NCBI GenBank assembly: GCA_014529385.2
Contig: CM043969.1
Span: forward strand, 23,792,446-23,856,445
Length of the DNA stretch: 64,000 nt
Direction: 5' to 3'
DNA from: Adiantum capillus-veneris
Taxonomy: Eukaryota; Streptophyta; Polypodiopsida; Polypodiales; Pteridaceae
A program made the translations under genes and the position numbers. Within the stretch, counting starts at the first letter, position 1. Every line of letters starts with the position of its first letter. The notes beneath the pieces were generated by a model that ran no database searches, had not been told where the DNA came from, and saw nothing but the letters and a program-made list of their open reading frames with translations. Shown here piece by piece: positions 10,700 to 22,065 of the stretch.

Positions 10700-10701
10700 A
10701 A

Positions 10702-11990
10702 TGTGGGATGGGTTTCTAACCTTACTCCTATATTATTGCAGACGTAGCGAGAACCACGAACATAATTGTCAATCCATGGGACGAAGTTGACTTGACTAGT
10801 ACATAGAGGCTACAAGAGGGTTTCAACCTCTTGAAAAACAACATACAACTCGCATCTAACACAAGCTACACCCTCAAATGACCAAAGTCATCAAAAGCTA
10901 GTCACTAATAATGGAAAAACAAAACATGACCGTTATAGCATCAAACGGCATCCGAATGTTACAAAACTTATAGAACAAGTATATAGGACCTAAGCACACA
11001 TGTTTATGGTCTCAAACATCACTTTTGATGAAGTGAAAAAAACGCAATTATTAACAGTAGTGAGATTTTGACCTAGTCGTTTTTGACCCCGAGTGCATTT
11101 AAATGCTTAGCAATGATGCCCCAATACCCCGCCTATGCTTACTTTGTGATTTCCTAGCTTAAATTCCTACTTATGATGAAATTAGGTTGCGGTTTGGCGA
11201 CGCCAAAAGTTACAGTTTACCATGATATGTTTATGTGAATGCGTAAAGCTCTTACCTACGTTGCAACAAGTGGCATTGCAATGTGACAACCAACATGGGA
11301 GTAGGAAGCATGAGAAGGAGACAAGTGAGCGTTGTTAGCTCACTCTGTGTATTTCTCATCCAAAACTTAACAATAACTTACAAAAATTGGCTTTTATACC
11401 TTAGCCAAGGTTTCTTTGGTCAAAAACTAATAATCTAGAAGCTCTAATAACGATAAATTGATGCAATCTGGAATCTTATAGCCCCACCTCATCGATTACA
11501 ATATCCACTTGGAAAATAGGAATATTCCCAATTTATCAAAAGAATAAGTGTTTTTATAATAAAATCTCCCGAAAAATGTTACATGGGTTAGCTTACTGCT
11601 AACAAAATCTTTCTCACTCCTAAAATCTCATTCTCTCTACATCCTCTAGGTTCTCTTTGCTATAGGAACATCTCTCCTCGTAGTATCCTTATTTCCTACG
11701 GGCAAGAATAGGTCTTGGAAGGGAAAATTATCTTCTCTTCAGTTCTCTCCCCTCTACATTTTGCACATACTAGAAATATCCTAGATGAATATTCCACATG
11801 ATCTAAATTTTTATCGTTTCCACTATGTGCGATCTATTACAATCAACGTATGGATTAACCATACAGTACACTTTTGCCAACGTATAGTATTTTTCTTTGG
11901 CTAAAAAAGGATCAATGAAATACTTCTTTCACCGGATCCCATCATATTATCCCTTCTTGACTATAACTTTTCATTTGATATAAGTGTAGT
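10702..11990 (-). repeat. Probable LTR of the gag-only element; outer end unresolved
   Basis: The sequence begins TGTGGGATGG just beyond the primer site, where an LTR must start. No second copy lies in the window, so the far end cannot be set and 11990 is only a limit. No protein-like frame is seen here. Confidence 0.4.
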
Positions 11991-12102
11991 TATTTTGCTA
12001 TGAACCAAGAGGATTTGTACACACAATTGATCCCAATCTTCAAACAAAACATATATATCATAGTAAGCACAAAACTATAGTTCCAAAGAACGATTTGTAG
12101 CT

Positions 12103-12415
12103 TGTTTGGTCCACAAAGGTTGAATGCCATTAACTCATCTATTAACCCTTTCATCCTACCCATGATAAGATATGACCAAATCCTTGATGTTTTCATCTTT
12201 GTGTTGTTTTGATTTTCTTTGTGTGTGTGTGAGTGCAAGAGAGAGAATGGGTGTTTGGTCGATAAAGGTTGAATTCCATTAACTCATCTATTAACCCTTT
12301 CATCCTACCCATGATAAGATATGACCAAAGCCTTGACGTTTTCATCTTTGTGTTGTTCTGATTTTCTCTTTTGTGTTCTTTCTTTGTGTGTGTGAGTGCT
12401 AGAGAGAGAATGGGG
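12103..12415. repeat. Tandem duplication, ~150-bp unit, two copies
   Basis: The segment from TGTTTGGTCCACAAAGG (12103) through TAAGATATGACCAAATCC to a GT-rich stretch and GAGAGAGAATGGG is repeated from 12252. There is a small expansion of the TTTCTTTGTGTGTG part in the second unit. There is no coding evidence. Confidence 0.85.
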
Positions 12416-14122
12416 CTCCTTCATCTATGGCATAACTCCTTCATATAATTTTGAAGTTACCTCACAAAGTCTCCCAGCAAGAAGCCTAGTGCTTCCTTGG
12501 CAAGATCGCAAACTTCTTGACACCATAGTCTTCAATTTTTTGTTATTATCAGGCTTCTATATTGAGTGTATGGAGGTCTATGACCTTACTCTACAACTGA
12601 TATTATTTCCAATATGGAAAGTTTCTTTGGTACTCCATCCTTCTCCAAGTACACTATCCAGTTCATTCATATAAAGTCTTCTATTAAGCTACATTGTCTT
12701 TGTCCTCTGCAAATCCATTGTAATTCCACAAAGACATGTATAGGCAAGAACCATTGATTTTTTATCCTTCTTGAAATCCTACCAAGAGACACAGCTTTAA
12801 GGATCTCTTCTTTGATCTTGGATTTGAAGAACGATATAGTACATGCATCAGGAGCTTCCCAATTAGTGATCTTATGGTAGGAACGGGTAACTAATATAGT
12901 TCTCCATATGCACCTTCTCTTGATGAGACCCTATATTTTGTAAAATAGAAAAATAAATCTATTCTTTTGTAAAAAGAATGTGGCATGTCAGCATACATAA
13001 CATCTGCAAACCCCTTATGCATTGCTTCGAATGTCCCACTGAGGCTCTCCATGGGCTGCCATTGCATAGTTGTTGAATGAAAGATATATGAAATGGAATA
13101 AAAAATGAGAAAGAACAATGGGAAAATGTTAAATTCATTGTATTAAATATATAAGATTTTCTATTCCTTACAGTAAGGATGGAGTGTAGGATGTTCATCC
13201 AAGTTTAACACAATATCCTTGGCCATGTACATATGTTGAAATTTAGCTAGCCAGCCATTATCAGTCACTTTGAAGCAAGAACGTGACCTTTCCAATGGTT
13301 TTTTAGTTTATCTAATTTGGTTCTCTTCACTCTGTGTACACCTTTGCATGAAGGAAGCATTTGTTACCCAATTATTCACATGAAAAGACATAGGTTTCCA
13401 AAGACCATCCTCTCTATGTTATGAAAGTCACAAGAAGTTATTTTGTGGTAAGGGAAACATGTAGTTATGCCATGGAAACTCAAAGATCACAGAAGAGAAA
13501 TGAAAATAAAATGACAGAAAGAAGCAAAGCTCTCACAAAATGGAGGGAAGGTGAAAAAAGTAGACGTTTGAAAAAAGTAAGCGATTTGTCATAAATGACA
13601 TTGTTTTTAGAGCCTTCAAAAAAATATTTTGTATCTTTTGAAAAAGATTTTGTGAAATATAAAATAGATTAGAAGATTAGACTTCAGTACTTTGAGCCAC
13701 AAATTTAATGGTCTTATTCGCTGAAAGCACCTAAATATAGTAGTTTTTGCCTTATGATCAAGACATTTAGGCGTTCTCTACCAAAATAGAGGGACAAGAG
13801 TACCCTACTTTTGTGTATGTTTCAAAGGACTATTGGACTACTCTTTAATCCTTAGATTAACAAATAGCCATTTTCTAGCCGTTTTTGGCCCTACTGATGA
13901 ATCTAATATGAGCTTTCTTAACACAATTGAATCTTTTCATATCAATATTTTTATATGAGATAGATCGTACTTGATCACTGCTAGAGTCACATTCCAAAAA
14001 ATTAGGAGTATCTCCAATATCATCCAATCCCCAAAAAATACAAGGTTTCTTAGTGGTTGTTGATGAAGAACTACGTAGGTGGGATTCATGATTCTCTTCA
14101 AAGTCACTTTTCCTTTGATTGG
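12416..14122. other. Unassigned, AT-rich
   Basis: I see no LTR pair, inverted repeat or convincing protein. Short reverse-strand frames near 12891-13198 contain hydrophobic stretches but are broken by stops every few dozen codons. It may be very old transposon or gene debris. Confidence 0.4.
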
Positions 14123-14526
14123 TCAAAGCAATGAGTCAATTGTATTAGCAATTGGAGTGTTTAAAATCCTTGGAAGAAGTGGTGCTCCAAGGGTGTAAAC
14201 TACTAAACTTTGTGCAGCATCAAGCATGTGCTCATGGAAGAAATAGTATACGATAAGAGCATGGAAAATCTCAATGGGAATAGATGCCACCCATCCAATA
14301 AATGTGTACACATGTGCTGGTCCAGATAAATACTTGGAAAAAAAAAAATTAAAAGCATACCACAAAAGATGATCAACCCATAAGATAGATGTTGTACATC
14401 TAGAATTGATATCTTGTTTTTTGCATGCACACTTAACAAAGGGTCTGTAGGTATTCTAGCAATTGTGTAGAAATCTCTTGTTATCTTTGGTTCTGCTAGC
14501 AAGTGATAGTCCTTTGGTTCGAGCAA
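14123..14526 (-). pseudogene. Hydrophobic ORF fragments, unknown
   Basis: Two overlapping reverse frames (14203-14526 and 14123-14365) look like a membrane protein broken by one frameshift. One carries YGLIIFCGMLLIFFF and the other IPIEIFHALIVYYFFHEHML. A pyrimidine-rich stretch ending in CAG near 14564 could be an old splice acceptor. I cannot name a family. It might be a degraded host exon or chance. Confidence 0.25.
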
Positions 14527-15159
14527 TAAGAGAATGGTTAGTGCACTTTGAGGGATCTACATCTGCCAAGGACACTTAAGAAATAGAAAAGGGAAAATCA
14601 AATGAAAAAAGGTACTTAACTTGGAGGACAGTCGTTTTGCATTGATCTACCGCATCCCTAGGAATACTGCAAAGTAGAGCCAAGGAGGAAATAGTGAAGG
14701 GAGAACAATGTTTGATGATTTCAAAGTCCCATAGTTTTATTTAGCTAATGGTGTCTAACTCAACCTATCTAGGAGGGATTAAAGGCACAACACCACTAAA
14801 AGCTAGAGAAGTACCACTCATAAAGGAAAAGGCATCCTTTTCTTGGGGATCTAATAGTTCTAAGTCAAGCAAGGGATTGATGATGTTCTTCGAAGTTTGC
14901 TTATCTCAATACGAAGAGAGGGATATTGTTCATAAGATAAAGATGGTTGACAATAGACGGAATAGAAATAAAATAGAAGTCACAATCATTACTATTGACG
15001 GGAGCAAAGCGAGACACACACCTCGACAGCTTCTAAAATGCCAGGGGCCGATGGCACGCCTCGAGCCGGTCACGGTAAAGCAAATAGGGGGCACCACCTA
15101 GCATTGAGCGGCTAGGATGCAGACCACGGTCATGTGAACACCGCAAACTTACACATACG

Positions 15160-15164
<5 letters not shown>

Positions 15165-15218
<54 letters not shown>
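15165..15218. repeat. (GA)n microsatellite in LTR
   Basis: About 27 GA units at the same LTR position as the (GA)n run near 28626-28666 in the other LTR, so the tract was inherited with the element and changed length. Confidence 0.95.
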
Positions 15219-15220
<2 letters not shown>

Positions 15221-15344
15221 TGACAAATGAGGAAGATCCTCGGGGGTGTGGGAGAATTATTTCTTGCAGTATTTACAAATGACCTTCCTTCTGAGGTGGC
15301 AGTTCTCTAAAGATGACTCGATGATGAGAAACTTGCTACCAAGA

Positions 15345-15375
<31 letters not shown>

Positions 15376-16259
15376 CATCGACCATTGGAGTCGAGGGGTG
15401 GACGTAGCTCTCTTCACATGATGCAATTCCCAAAACATACCATCACACAAGTCCCCTCCCCGTGATGCCAATAGTGTCAATTCCTCCCACTAAAACTCTA
15501 CCAAGTGCTGACCTCTCATAATTTGCCCCCCCGACAGTGACCTCTTAGTGCCCTTTTATAGGTGTTGGTTGCATGGATTAGGGTAATCCCGGTTTGATTT
15601 GGGTAAGCTAATCGGGGAGACAAAGCAAGGCGGTGGGCCCGGTGTGGTTGACCCTTGCTTTGTCTTGGGAGTTATTAAAAATGAAAACCTCTAGGTGGGC
15701 CTTTGTGACCATCACCTAGAGAGAGGGAATTTACAAATTGGGAATTCTACAAGGCTTGGGTGAAAACTAGAAAATGATGATGATAATGACCTACGGTTTA
15801 CTGAAAATGGTTTCGTGGTTGCGTGATGTCGACGATTGGCAGCTTGCCGGTGCATTGGGGTAGTGCGTACGTCTTTTCGGGGTCGTTCGGGGCATGCCTT
15901 CGGTGCCTTTCTTCTTTTCGTTGTTGGTGTTGCGTGATTCGAGTGCCTTCCTTCTTTTGTCGAGGTCGTCGACGTCGTTGAGTCCTCCGGTTTTTTTGTA
16001 TTTTTTTCTCATGTCTGTGCGTTCATGCATATGGGTGTGTGTGTGTGTGTGTGTGTATAGGTGTGTGAATATATATGTGTAATAGTGTGTCATTATATGT
16101 ATATGTGTGTGTGCGTATGTGTGCGTGGGAACAAGGGAAGGGGGGGTTATTACATAAATATGTATATAACTTTTTTATTTATTTATTTATTTTTTCCTGC
16201 AAACGGCGACGCAGAGGTCGGAGGGGGAAGATGAGTGGGGTGAGGGTAGTGAGGGGCAG

Positions 16260-16277
16260 GTGTGTATGTATGTGTGT

Positions 16278-16360
<83 letters not shown>
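16260..16360. repeat. (GT)n microsatellite in LTR
   Basis: About 100 bp of GT with a few GTAT breaks. The other LTR has a short version near 29754-29784. It yields long His/Thr or Val/Cys frames that are not genes. Confidence 0.95.
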
Positions 16361-16362
<2 letters not shown>

Positions 16363-16472
16363 GGTGTGTGTGGGCGCGAGTGAGGGCCTGTGTGAGAGCG
16401 GCTGTGAACGGAAATTTGGGGGCCGCATGCTGCAGGTGAACGCAGAGCGCGAGGGAGAGAAGGAGAGGGTGT

Positions 16473-16475
<3 letters not shown>

Positions 16476-16508
<33 letters not shown>
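16476..16508. repeat. Run of 33 G
   Basis: An uninterrupted G tract. The matching LTR has a shorter tract near 29911-29931. Such a run can form quadruplex structures and is prone to sequencing error, so its exact length is uncertain. Confidence 0.9.
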
Positions 16509-16510
<2 letters not shown>

Positions 16511-16579
16511 GTGTGGCATCGACCATTGGCACCCTGCGGGGCTGGGTCCGGACTGCGCGAGGGCGAGGGTGAGCGGCGG

Positions 16580-17130
16580 TGTCGGGGGATAAATATGTGA
16601 ATGGTGAGTCGGGAAGGCACCCGGCCCCTTGCCGTGAGAGGTGCGGGGAAAAGAGATGCAGCATGCACAATCAACAAGACAGGGCTCAAAACAAACGGTA
16701 CTCTTAATTCCATTTAATCCATAGTAGTCATCATTAATCAACTGTTAATGGAGGCTTAATGCTTCTTACAAGATGGATCCTGGCTGAAACCAGGTGCTAA
16801 TCAAGAAAAGTGATAATGACCTACTTAATACTGCCTTTTTCTTCTTCCCGTCCTGGCTTAGGAACTTCCTCTTCCACTGGCCATCTGATTTGTTGGGTTT
16901 AGGCTCGGCTAATGGTTTAGGATTAGGCTCAGAGATTAGGCTTGGCTAATGAATTGAGATTAGGCATCGGCTCAGTTCCATGATCCTGCAGGCTTCGATT
17001 CCTTACTTTCTTTAATCCTTAACAAGCTTTTGCTCAAGCTTCGACCTCCAACTTCCTTGCTTGTATGCCTTGTCAAAAACTATCTCAAGAGATTACAAAT
17101 CAAGCTTGATATCGAGAGCTTAAGAATGGC
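16580..17130. repeat. Left copy of 551-bp direct repeat
   Basis: It aligns nearly base for base with 21515-22065, from TGTCGGGGGATAAAT to GAGCTTAAGAATGGC, with scattered single differences. After 17130 the two copies diverge completely. It is probably an LTR or part of one. Confidence 0.85.
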
Positions 17131-17600
17131 TTAAGTCTTTTTAATGAGGTTTAGGAGGTTTGGGTTTTGGGTTATGTTGACTCTGGAGAGAGAGAGAGAG
17201 AGATTAATTATTAGGTTAAGCTTATGATAATGGGACTTAGGAGCTTAGGCTTAATCAGTTAAGGAAGGCTTAATGAGCTTAAGCTTGAGGATATCAGGAG
17301 CTTAAGAACTTAATTAAGCGAGATTAATAACTTAGGATTAACAAGATTATGAACTTGAAGATTACCCACTTATGAGGAGCTTGACTTTGAAGGCATGAGG
17401 AGCTTGAGATTATCCGGAGCTTAATAATTCCCGAGCTTGAAGATATGAGGAGCTTCCGAATCCGCATTAAGAGCTTGTGATTATCGAGAGCTTAGGGATA
17501 TCGAGCTTCAGCCTTAGGAGATTATATGGTGAAGGCTTTAAGAGCTTAGAGCTTATGAGGATGAGGATTAGCATCGGCTTGAAGGTATGAGGAAGAGATT
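17131..17600. repeat. GAGCTT-rich degenerate short repeat
   Basis: The word GAGCTT, often as GAGCTTAAG or AGGAGCTTGA, recurs more than a dozen times at irregular 15-40 bp steps, mixed with GATTA and ATGAGGA words. A (GA)n run lies near 17186-17202. There is no coding signal. It follows the left 551-bp repeat, whose own end contains the same word. Confidence 0.6.
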
Positions 17601-18040
17601 AGTAATCATGGACTCCTTCGGAGGAGGAGGAGAAGAACCCCCCCATGATGAGAGAGCTATCCGTCCTTCTTTCTTTAGCTTGCATGGCCCCTTTTGCTAT
17701 TCCCGGCCTCCCATTAGCGATATCGCTAATGGGAAGAGGCTCTTGATGACGTGGCAGGTCGAAAGTTGAGCTCCTCCAAAAGCCACGCAACTCGCCCCGA
17801 ATGTGAGCGCGCCGGCATGCTGGTCAATTCGCATTTCGTGTTCGGCACCATCAGAGCATCAGAACGCCCAGGCCAAGTCCTCTTCTCCTTCTGCCTGCTC
17901 CCCTGCCTGCACGCCATGCCTTTTCTTTTCTTGGCTTCCATTTCACACTTAAGCCCCTTTTTAAAATAGGGTTGCCCCTTTTTTTTTCTTAGCAACAAGT
18001 GGGCGGCCATTCTTTCTATTAGCTTTGGGCGGCCGGTTTA

Positions 18041-18202
18041 AGTTGGTAGGCGTCTTGCTTTTGTGTTGGCCATTGTAAGGGCACCACATTTGGCATACAA
18101 TTCCGCCAAGGCATTGCCAACAAGTATATCTTGGGTTGACACCCCATTAAGCATACATATTGGCGAAGCATTTCCAGGCACCGCATTGCCAAGCACGACA
18201 AC
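18041..18202 (-). pseudogene. Pentatricopeptide-repeat (PPR) gene fragment
   Basis: The reverse frame reads ILVGNALAELYAKCGALTMA, the signature of plant PLS-class PPR proteins, in which VGNALV.MYAKCG is very common. The normal following VFD.MP segment is replaced by NTKARRLPT, then a stop. Upstream about 30 residues are in the same frame but less clear. PPR proteins bind organelle RNA; this piece is far too short to work. It lies inside the nested element, so it was probably captured or was hit by the insertion. Confidence 0.55.
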
Positions 18203-18399
18203 TAGTATATGTTTCGACCAACTCAGTGCTACTAAGCACGACAACTGCTTTTTTATGACAATTTCATCATGAATTTTATTGCTCAAGATGCGAAAACCCT
18301 CGACTTCGTATCTGCTTAAGCCATAGCTGTGTTGGAAATTTCCTGCTATAAGCAAACTCTAGTAAATAATTCTTGCCAGGCTCAATATATCAACCAAAT

Positions 18400-19731
18400 C
18401 ATTGCTGCATGACGTCCCGAAACTTGGTCAATGTCAAAAAATTCCTAGATAGCACTTCGACCGAGCCGACCAGGGCGGTTTGAACCCGGCCCCCGGTGAT
18501 ACTTAAATTGGCCATATCTTGCCAACTGAAATCCCAATTCACCAATCTGAAAAGACCGACATGCTCCATAAAGTGAGCACTTCAGCCTGATGCATTCTTT
18601 CCAGTTTTGTTCCCTCAGCTACAGTTGCCCAATCCGGTACGGATCTGCTACTGACTCAACTTAAAACTGTCATAACTTCTTACCCGTAGCTCCGATTGAT
18701 GAGCCGTAAAGACAAGCATGTAGAGCTTTTTGAGTACTTCAACTTGGATTAATAAAATCCCAGTTATGACCACTTCAAGAATACTCACTGTTTAGCATTA
18801 CCAAGACATCTTTTGGTCCTTAGAGCCCCATCTGGTACACTTTCAGCTTATAAATTGGCTTGTTAGCAAGCCTTTATAACTATTGATTAACCATGCAGGA
18901 TTCAAATACTCTTGACAGCATTCCTTTGCTCATTTTCTTGTCATGGGAGCGGAGCAGCACGACATTCACCCCCTCTGAACCTGCACAGCCTCCGGTCTGT
19001 GCCAACCGGTCTTCAAGTTGCATCTTGTATAAATACCTTAAGCTACTTGTCATCAAGCTCACGTAAATGATAAAGCTATGTAAAACAAAAAGAAGGTGTA
19101 AATCATAACATCAATAGTCTAACTCAATTATCTGGTAGCTGTCCCATCACAAATCTTTGAACCGTAGTGGTCGCATCTCCAAAGCATGTAATTATGAAAT
19201 TTTGTTTAGTGAACCCCGCCAGACTCAAGTGCTCCATTTACTTATGCACACGGCTTGACCATCAGCTCTCTTTAAGGAACCCTGTCAAGCTCAAGTATGC
19301 CTTACTCTGTCTGCACACGGAATGGTCGTCAAGTCCTGTACTTCAAGTTCTGGTAGCAGAACCATCTCAAAAGATGTGAAGATACTATAACAATTGTCCA
19401 AGATGTCAACTAGAAACTAGCCATGTAAGCTTATTGATCATATAACCAAAAACATTATGTCTTAGCATACATCCAAAAACAAATCTACTGCCAAGTAACC
19501 TGCTACAGGAAAATAAATGAAATCCTCGAATCTGCAAGTTGCTCTTCAATAGCTCCCAGGATCAAATGGAATAATAAGGAATTGCCCCAATAGTGGAGCA
19601 GCATAGTATCCACATAAGCACACACATTCTGAATCAAATAACTTCAAGTTCTTCTGCTCCAAATATGCTATGCCAGGATCTAGCAGAAAGAAACCACCAT
19701 GTAGACCCAAAAATACCCATCCATAGTGTAC
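18400..19731. other. Inner part of nested element, no recognised gene
   Basis: No frame over 65 codons with protein character is seen. A reverse-strand piece near 18930-19060 (GSEGVNVVLLRSHDKKMSKG) reads smoothly but is short and unidentified. Confidence 0.4.
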
Positions 19732-20586
19732 CTACTTTTGAAGATCTTTTGAATCACCTGGATCAAATACCATTAAGATCACATAGCATTGATGGCCTCC
19801 GCAATATACTAGAGCTTCACCTGAAGCATAGTGCAGCAACCACATCTCATAACCTTTTGGTAACTTAAGGTCGTTATGAGCAAGAATCAAAGAATTCTGA
19901 CTCCCTTTAACTGGTAGCCAAGACATCACTGACATAAGAATTAGGAATAATATCCAAATCCAGCCACATTTGGCACATTTCCGAAAGAAATGAAAAATCC
20001 TGAGCACTTTATGCATTATCAGTGATGATTTAGCATCATCACCCCCTCTAGCTTCACAGCCATTACTAAAAATCTTAGGACTTTTTGGACCTGTATCATC
20101 AAAGAGATTTTTACCTGGCTCTTGAGGTTGATAATGAATAATAGCTTTGTCCTGAAAATATTCATCCATAACATCCTTGGGAAATTCATCCTTGGAAATC
20201 TCTGCATTCTTCAAAGCTATAGGGGTTGGCTCCTCTTGCAGCCCATATATAAGCATAGTTGTACAATCCGTGTCATTATCCTGTTCACGATCAGCATGAT
20301 GTAGACAATCTTCAATATCGTCCTCTACTTCCTCATCTGCATCCATGCTACTGAGCAAGCCATTATAACTTGAAAAAGGTTCATCAGGCACCCCCTCTGA
20401 AGGGCTACATGCTTCACAAAGCTCTTCTATACTGCTATAACCTTCTTCTTCAGCTTGGGCCAAAAACCCATCAATTATGGAATCTGCTTTTGTGATAATT
20501 GAATCGGCAAACATATTGCTAGAAGCAACCATAAGCTCATTGACATTATCAGGTACATCCTGTGTTAGGTTCGCAGTCTCGCCCAC
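19732..20586 (-). CDS. 284-codon ORF with one membrane segment, unknown
   Basis: This is the longest open frame in the nested element. The first ~150 residues are acidic (EEVEDDIEDC). A strongly hydrophobic segment, WIWILFLILMSVMSWLPV, lies near residues 205-225, followed by about 60 more residues with KLPKGYEMWLLHYASG. A membrane segment at this place recalls envelope-like ORFs of some retroelements, but no family signature is seen, so this is only a thought. The frame may begin further upstream. Its preserved openness suggests either youth or past selection. Confidence 0.45.
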   Translation of the reverse strand: MGETANLTQDVPDNVNELMVASSNMFADSIITKADSIIDGFLAQAEEEGYSSIEELCEACSPSEGVPDEPFSSYNGLLSSMDADEEVEDDIEDCLHHADREQDNDTDCTTMLIYGLQEEPTPIALKNAEISKDEFPKDVMDEYFQDKAIIHYQPQEPGKNLFDDTGPKSPKIFSNGCEARGGDDAKSSLIMHKVLRIFHFFRKCAKCGWIWILFLILMSVMSWLPVKGSQNSLILAHNDLKLPKGYEMWLLHYASGEALVYCGGHQCYVILMVFDPGDSKDLQK

Positions 20587-20860
20587 TTCATAAGCTATTG
20601 CATGTATAATAGACTTGTTTATGCAATCATCTGTAATAAATCTGCTACCCTGCTCAGCTATAGTGCCGATAGAACCATTAAAAGCCTATAGTGGCTCATC
20701 TTCTTGATAAACTTGTTGAGAGCATCCCTTGCCAAGGTCAGTAGCTTGTAAAAATTTTGGTGTACAGTCTAGCTCTTCACTAGAACCATTATTCGAAGTA
20801 ACTTCCATGCGAGAAAGCTTCGAAAAAAATTCATACACTTGTGTTTCAGTAGTAAATTCA

Positions 20861-21511
20861 TCATGTACCTTTGCTTGGGTGCCTAAAATGGTCCTTTGAA
20901 GTTGAATCTGCTCTTTCTAAAGCTGTATTTGCCTTGGCTTTACTTCTTGCAGAAATATGGTCCCAAAATTGATCATAGTTAAGGAACTGCATATGATTCC
21001 CTTCTTCTTTATAGAAAATAAGATGGCCTCGATCATTAATCTCCTTCATTGTTAACTCGATAATTTTTGAGCTTTCATGAACAAAACCATCTGCAAAATA
21101 GTCCCAGTGTGTGGGGTATGTCTCGGCCAATTCTCGTACCTTATCTTTAAACTCAGAGGTTACCACTTCTTCAAAGGTTGAAATCATCCAATCTTCTAGA
21201 ATCCCTCGATTCTTCATCTTTGCTTGATAGCATGCAAGGAGTCCATCTGGATCATGACCTTGAAAAGTCCCATACTGTTCATGTACAGTATCAAGTGCCA
21301 TCTCCACTGCATCATCAAGCTACTTTTTTATCTTCATAGCTTTTACTTCTTGCAAGCATCCCTTAACTAAGCCCAACATCTTTGATAGATCTGTTGTTGC
21401 TAGATTTTTGTCAAATCTATTTAGGTTGTAATCTTCAATAAACTGCTTCAATTCTGTTGGAATCTCCATCTTGACCTCCCACCGTGGCTCGTTTCGCGTG
21501 AGGTTCACCAA
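20861..21511 (-). CDS. First ORFs of the nested element, Gag position, unknown
   Basis: Two adjacent frames (21320-21511 and 20861-21307) are parted by one stop and probably form one protein starting MVNLTRNEPRWEVKMEIP. It begins 4 bp inside the right 551-bp repeat. The text is rich in Glu and Lys and predicted helical (LDTVHEQYGTFQGHDPDG, KDKVRELAETYPTHWDYF). There is no zinc knuckle and no capsid motif that I can name. The position just after a presumed primer site is where gag would be. Confidence 0.4.
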
Positions 21512-21514
21512 GAA

Positions 21515-22065
21515 TGTCGAGGGATAAATGTGCGAATGGTGAGCCGGGAAGGCACCGGGCCCCTGGCTGTGAGAGGTGCGGGGAAAAGAGATCCAGCATG
21601 CACAATTAACAAGACAGGGCTCAAAACAAACGGTACTCTTAATTCCAGTTAATCAATAGTAGTCATCATTAATCAACTATTAATGGAGGCTTAATGCTTC
21701 TTACAATATGGATCCTGGCTGAAACCAGGTGCTAATCAAGAAAAGTGATAATGACCTACTTAATATTGCCTTCTGCTTCTTCCCGTCCTGGCTTAGGAAC
21801 TTCCTCTTCCATTGGCCATCTGATTTGTTGGGTTTAGGCTCGGCTAATGGTTTAGGATTAGGCTCAGAGATTAGGCTTGGCTAATGAATTGAGATTAGGC
21901 ATCGGCTCAATTCCATGATCCTGCAGGCTTCGATTCCTTACTTGCTTTAATCCTTAACAAGCTTTTGCTCAAGCTTCGACCTCCAACTTCCTTGCTTGTA
22001 TGCCTTGTCGAAAACTATCTCAAGAGATTACAAATCAAGCTTGATATCGAGAGCTTAAGAATGGC
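21515..22065. repeat. Right copy of 551-bp direct repeat
   Basis: Partner of 16580-17130. It ends at the same base (...AAGAATGGC) and is followed at once by a 75-bp copy of inner sequence instead of flanking DNA. Confidence 0.85.

Larger units (their letters stand above)
4460..10701 (-). mobile_element. Gag-only LTR retroelement, internal region
   Basis: The element reads right to left: a tRNA-Asp-type primer site, a ~2-kb repeat-rich leader, and a broken Gag with two zinc knuckles. I see no protease, reverse transcriptase or integrase before the sequence runs into gypsy copy 1. It may be a non-autonomous (gag-only) element or one truncated on the left. A solo LTR and a MITE-like insert lie in it. 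The left end is not defined. Confidence 0.65.

Noticed and set aside
12891-13198. Reverse-strand aromatic-rich frames as a callose-synthase-like or other membrane enzyme.
   Set aside because: I could not find a conserved block in order; stops are frequent and the resemblance was to composition only.
14744-14995. A possible host gene on the plus strand: exon 14744-14995 continuing in frame across Tat-like element 1 (30671-30725), a GTAAGTT donor and a second exon at 45158-45341.
   Set aside because: Without the chromovirus the supposed intron (30726-30736 plus 45135-45157) is only 34 bp, below what plants splice, and the protein has no recognisable motif.
16179-16741. Long frames of His/Thr, Pro or Val/Cys repeats on both strands.
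   Set aside because: They are translations of the (GT)n and poly-G tracts and have no protein character.
18880-19062. Short smooth reverse frame with GCAGSEGVNVVLLRSHDKK as a gene.
   Set aside because: Too short, with no start or domain and no neighbour supporting it.
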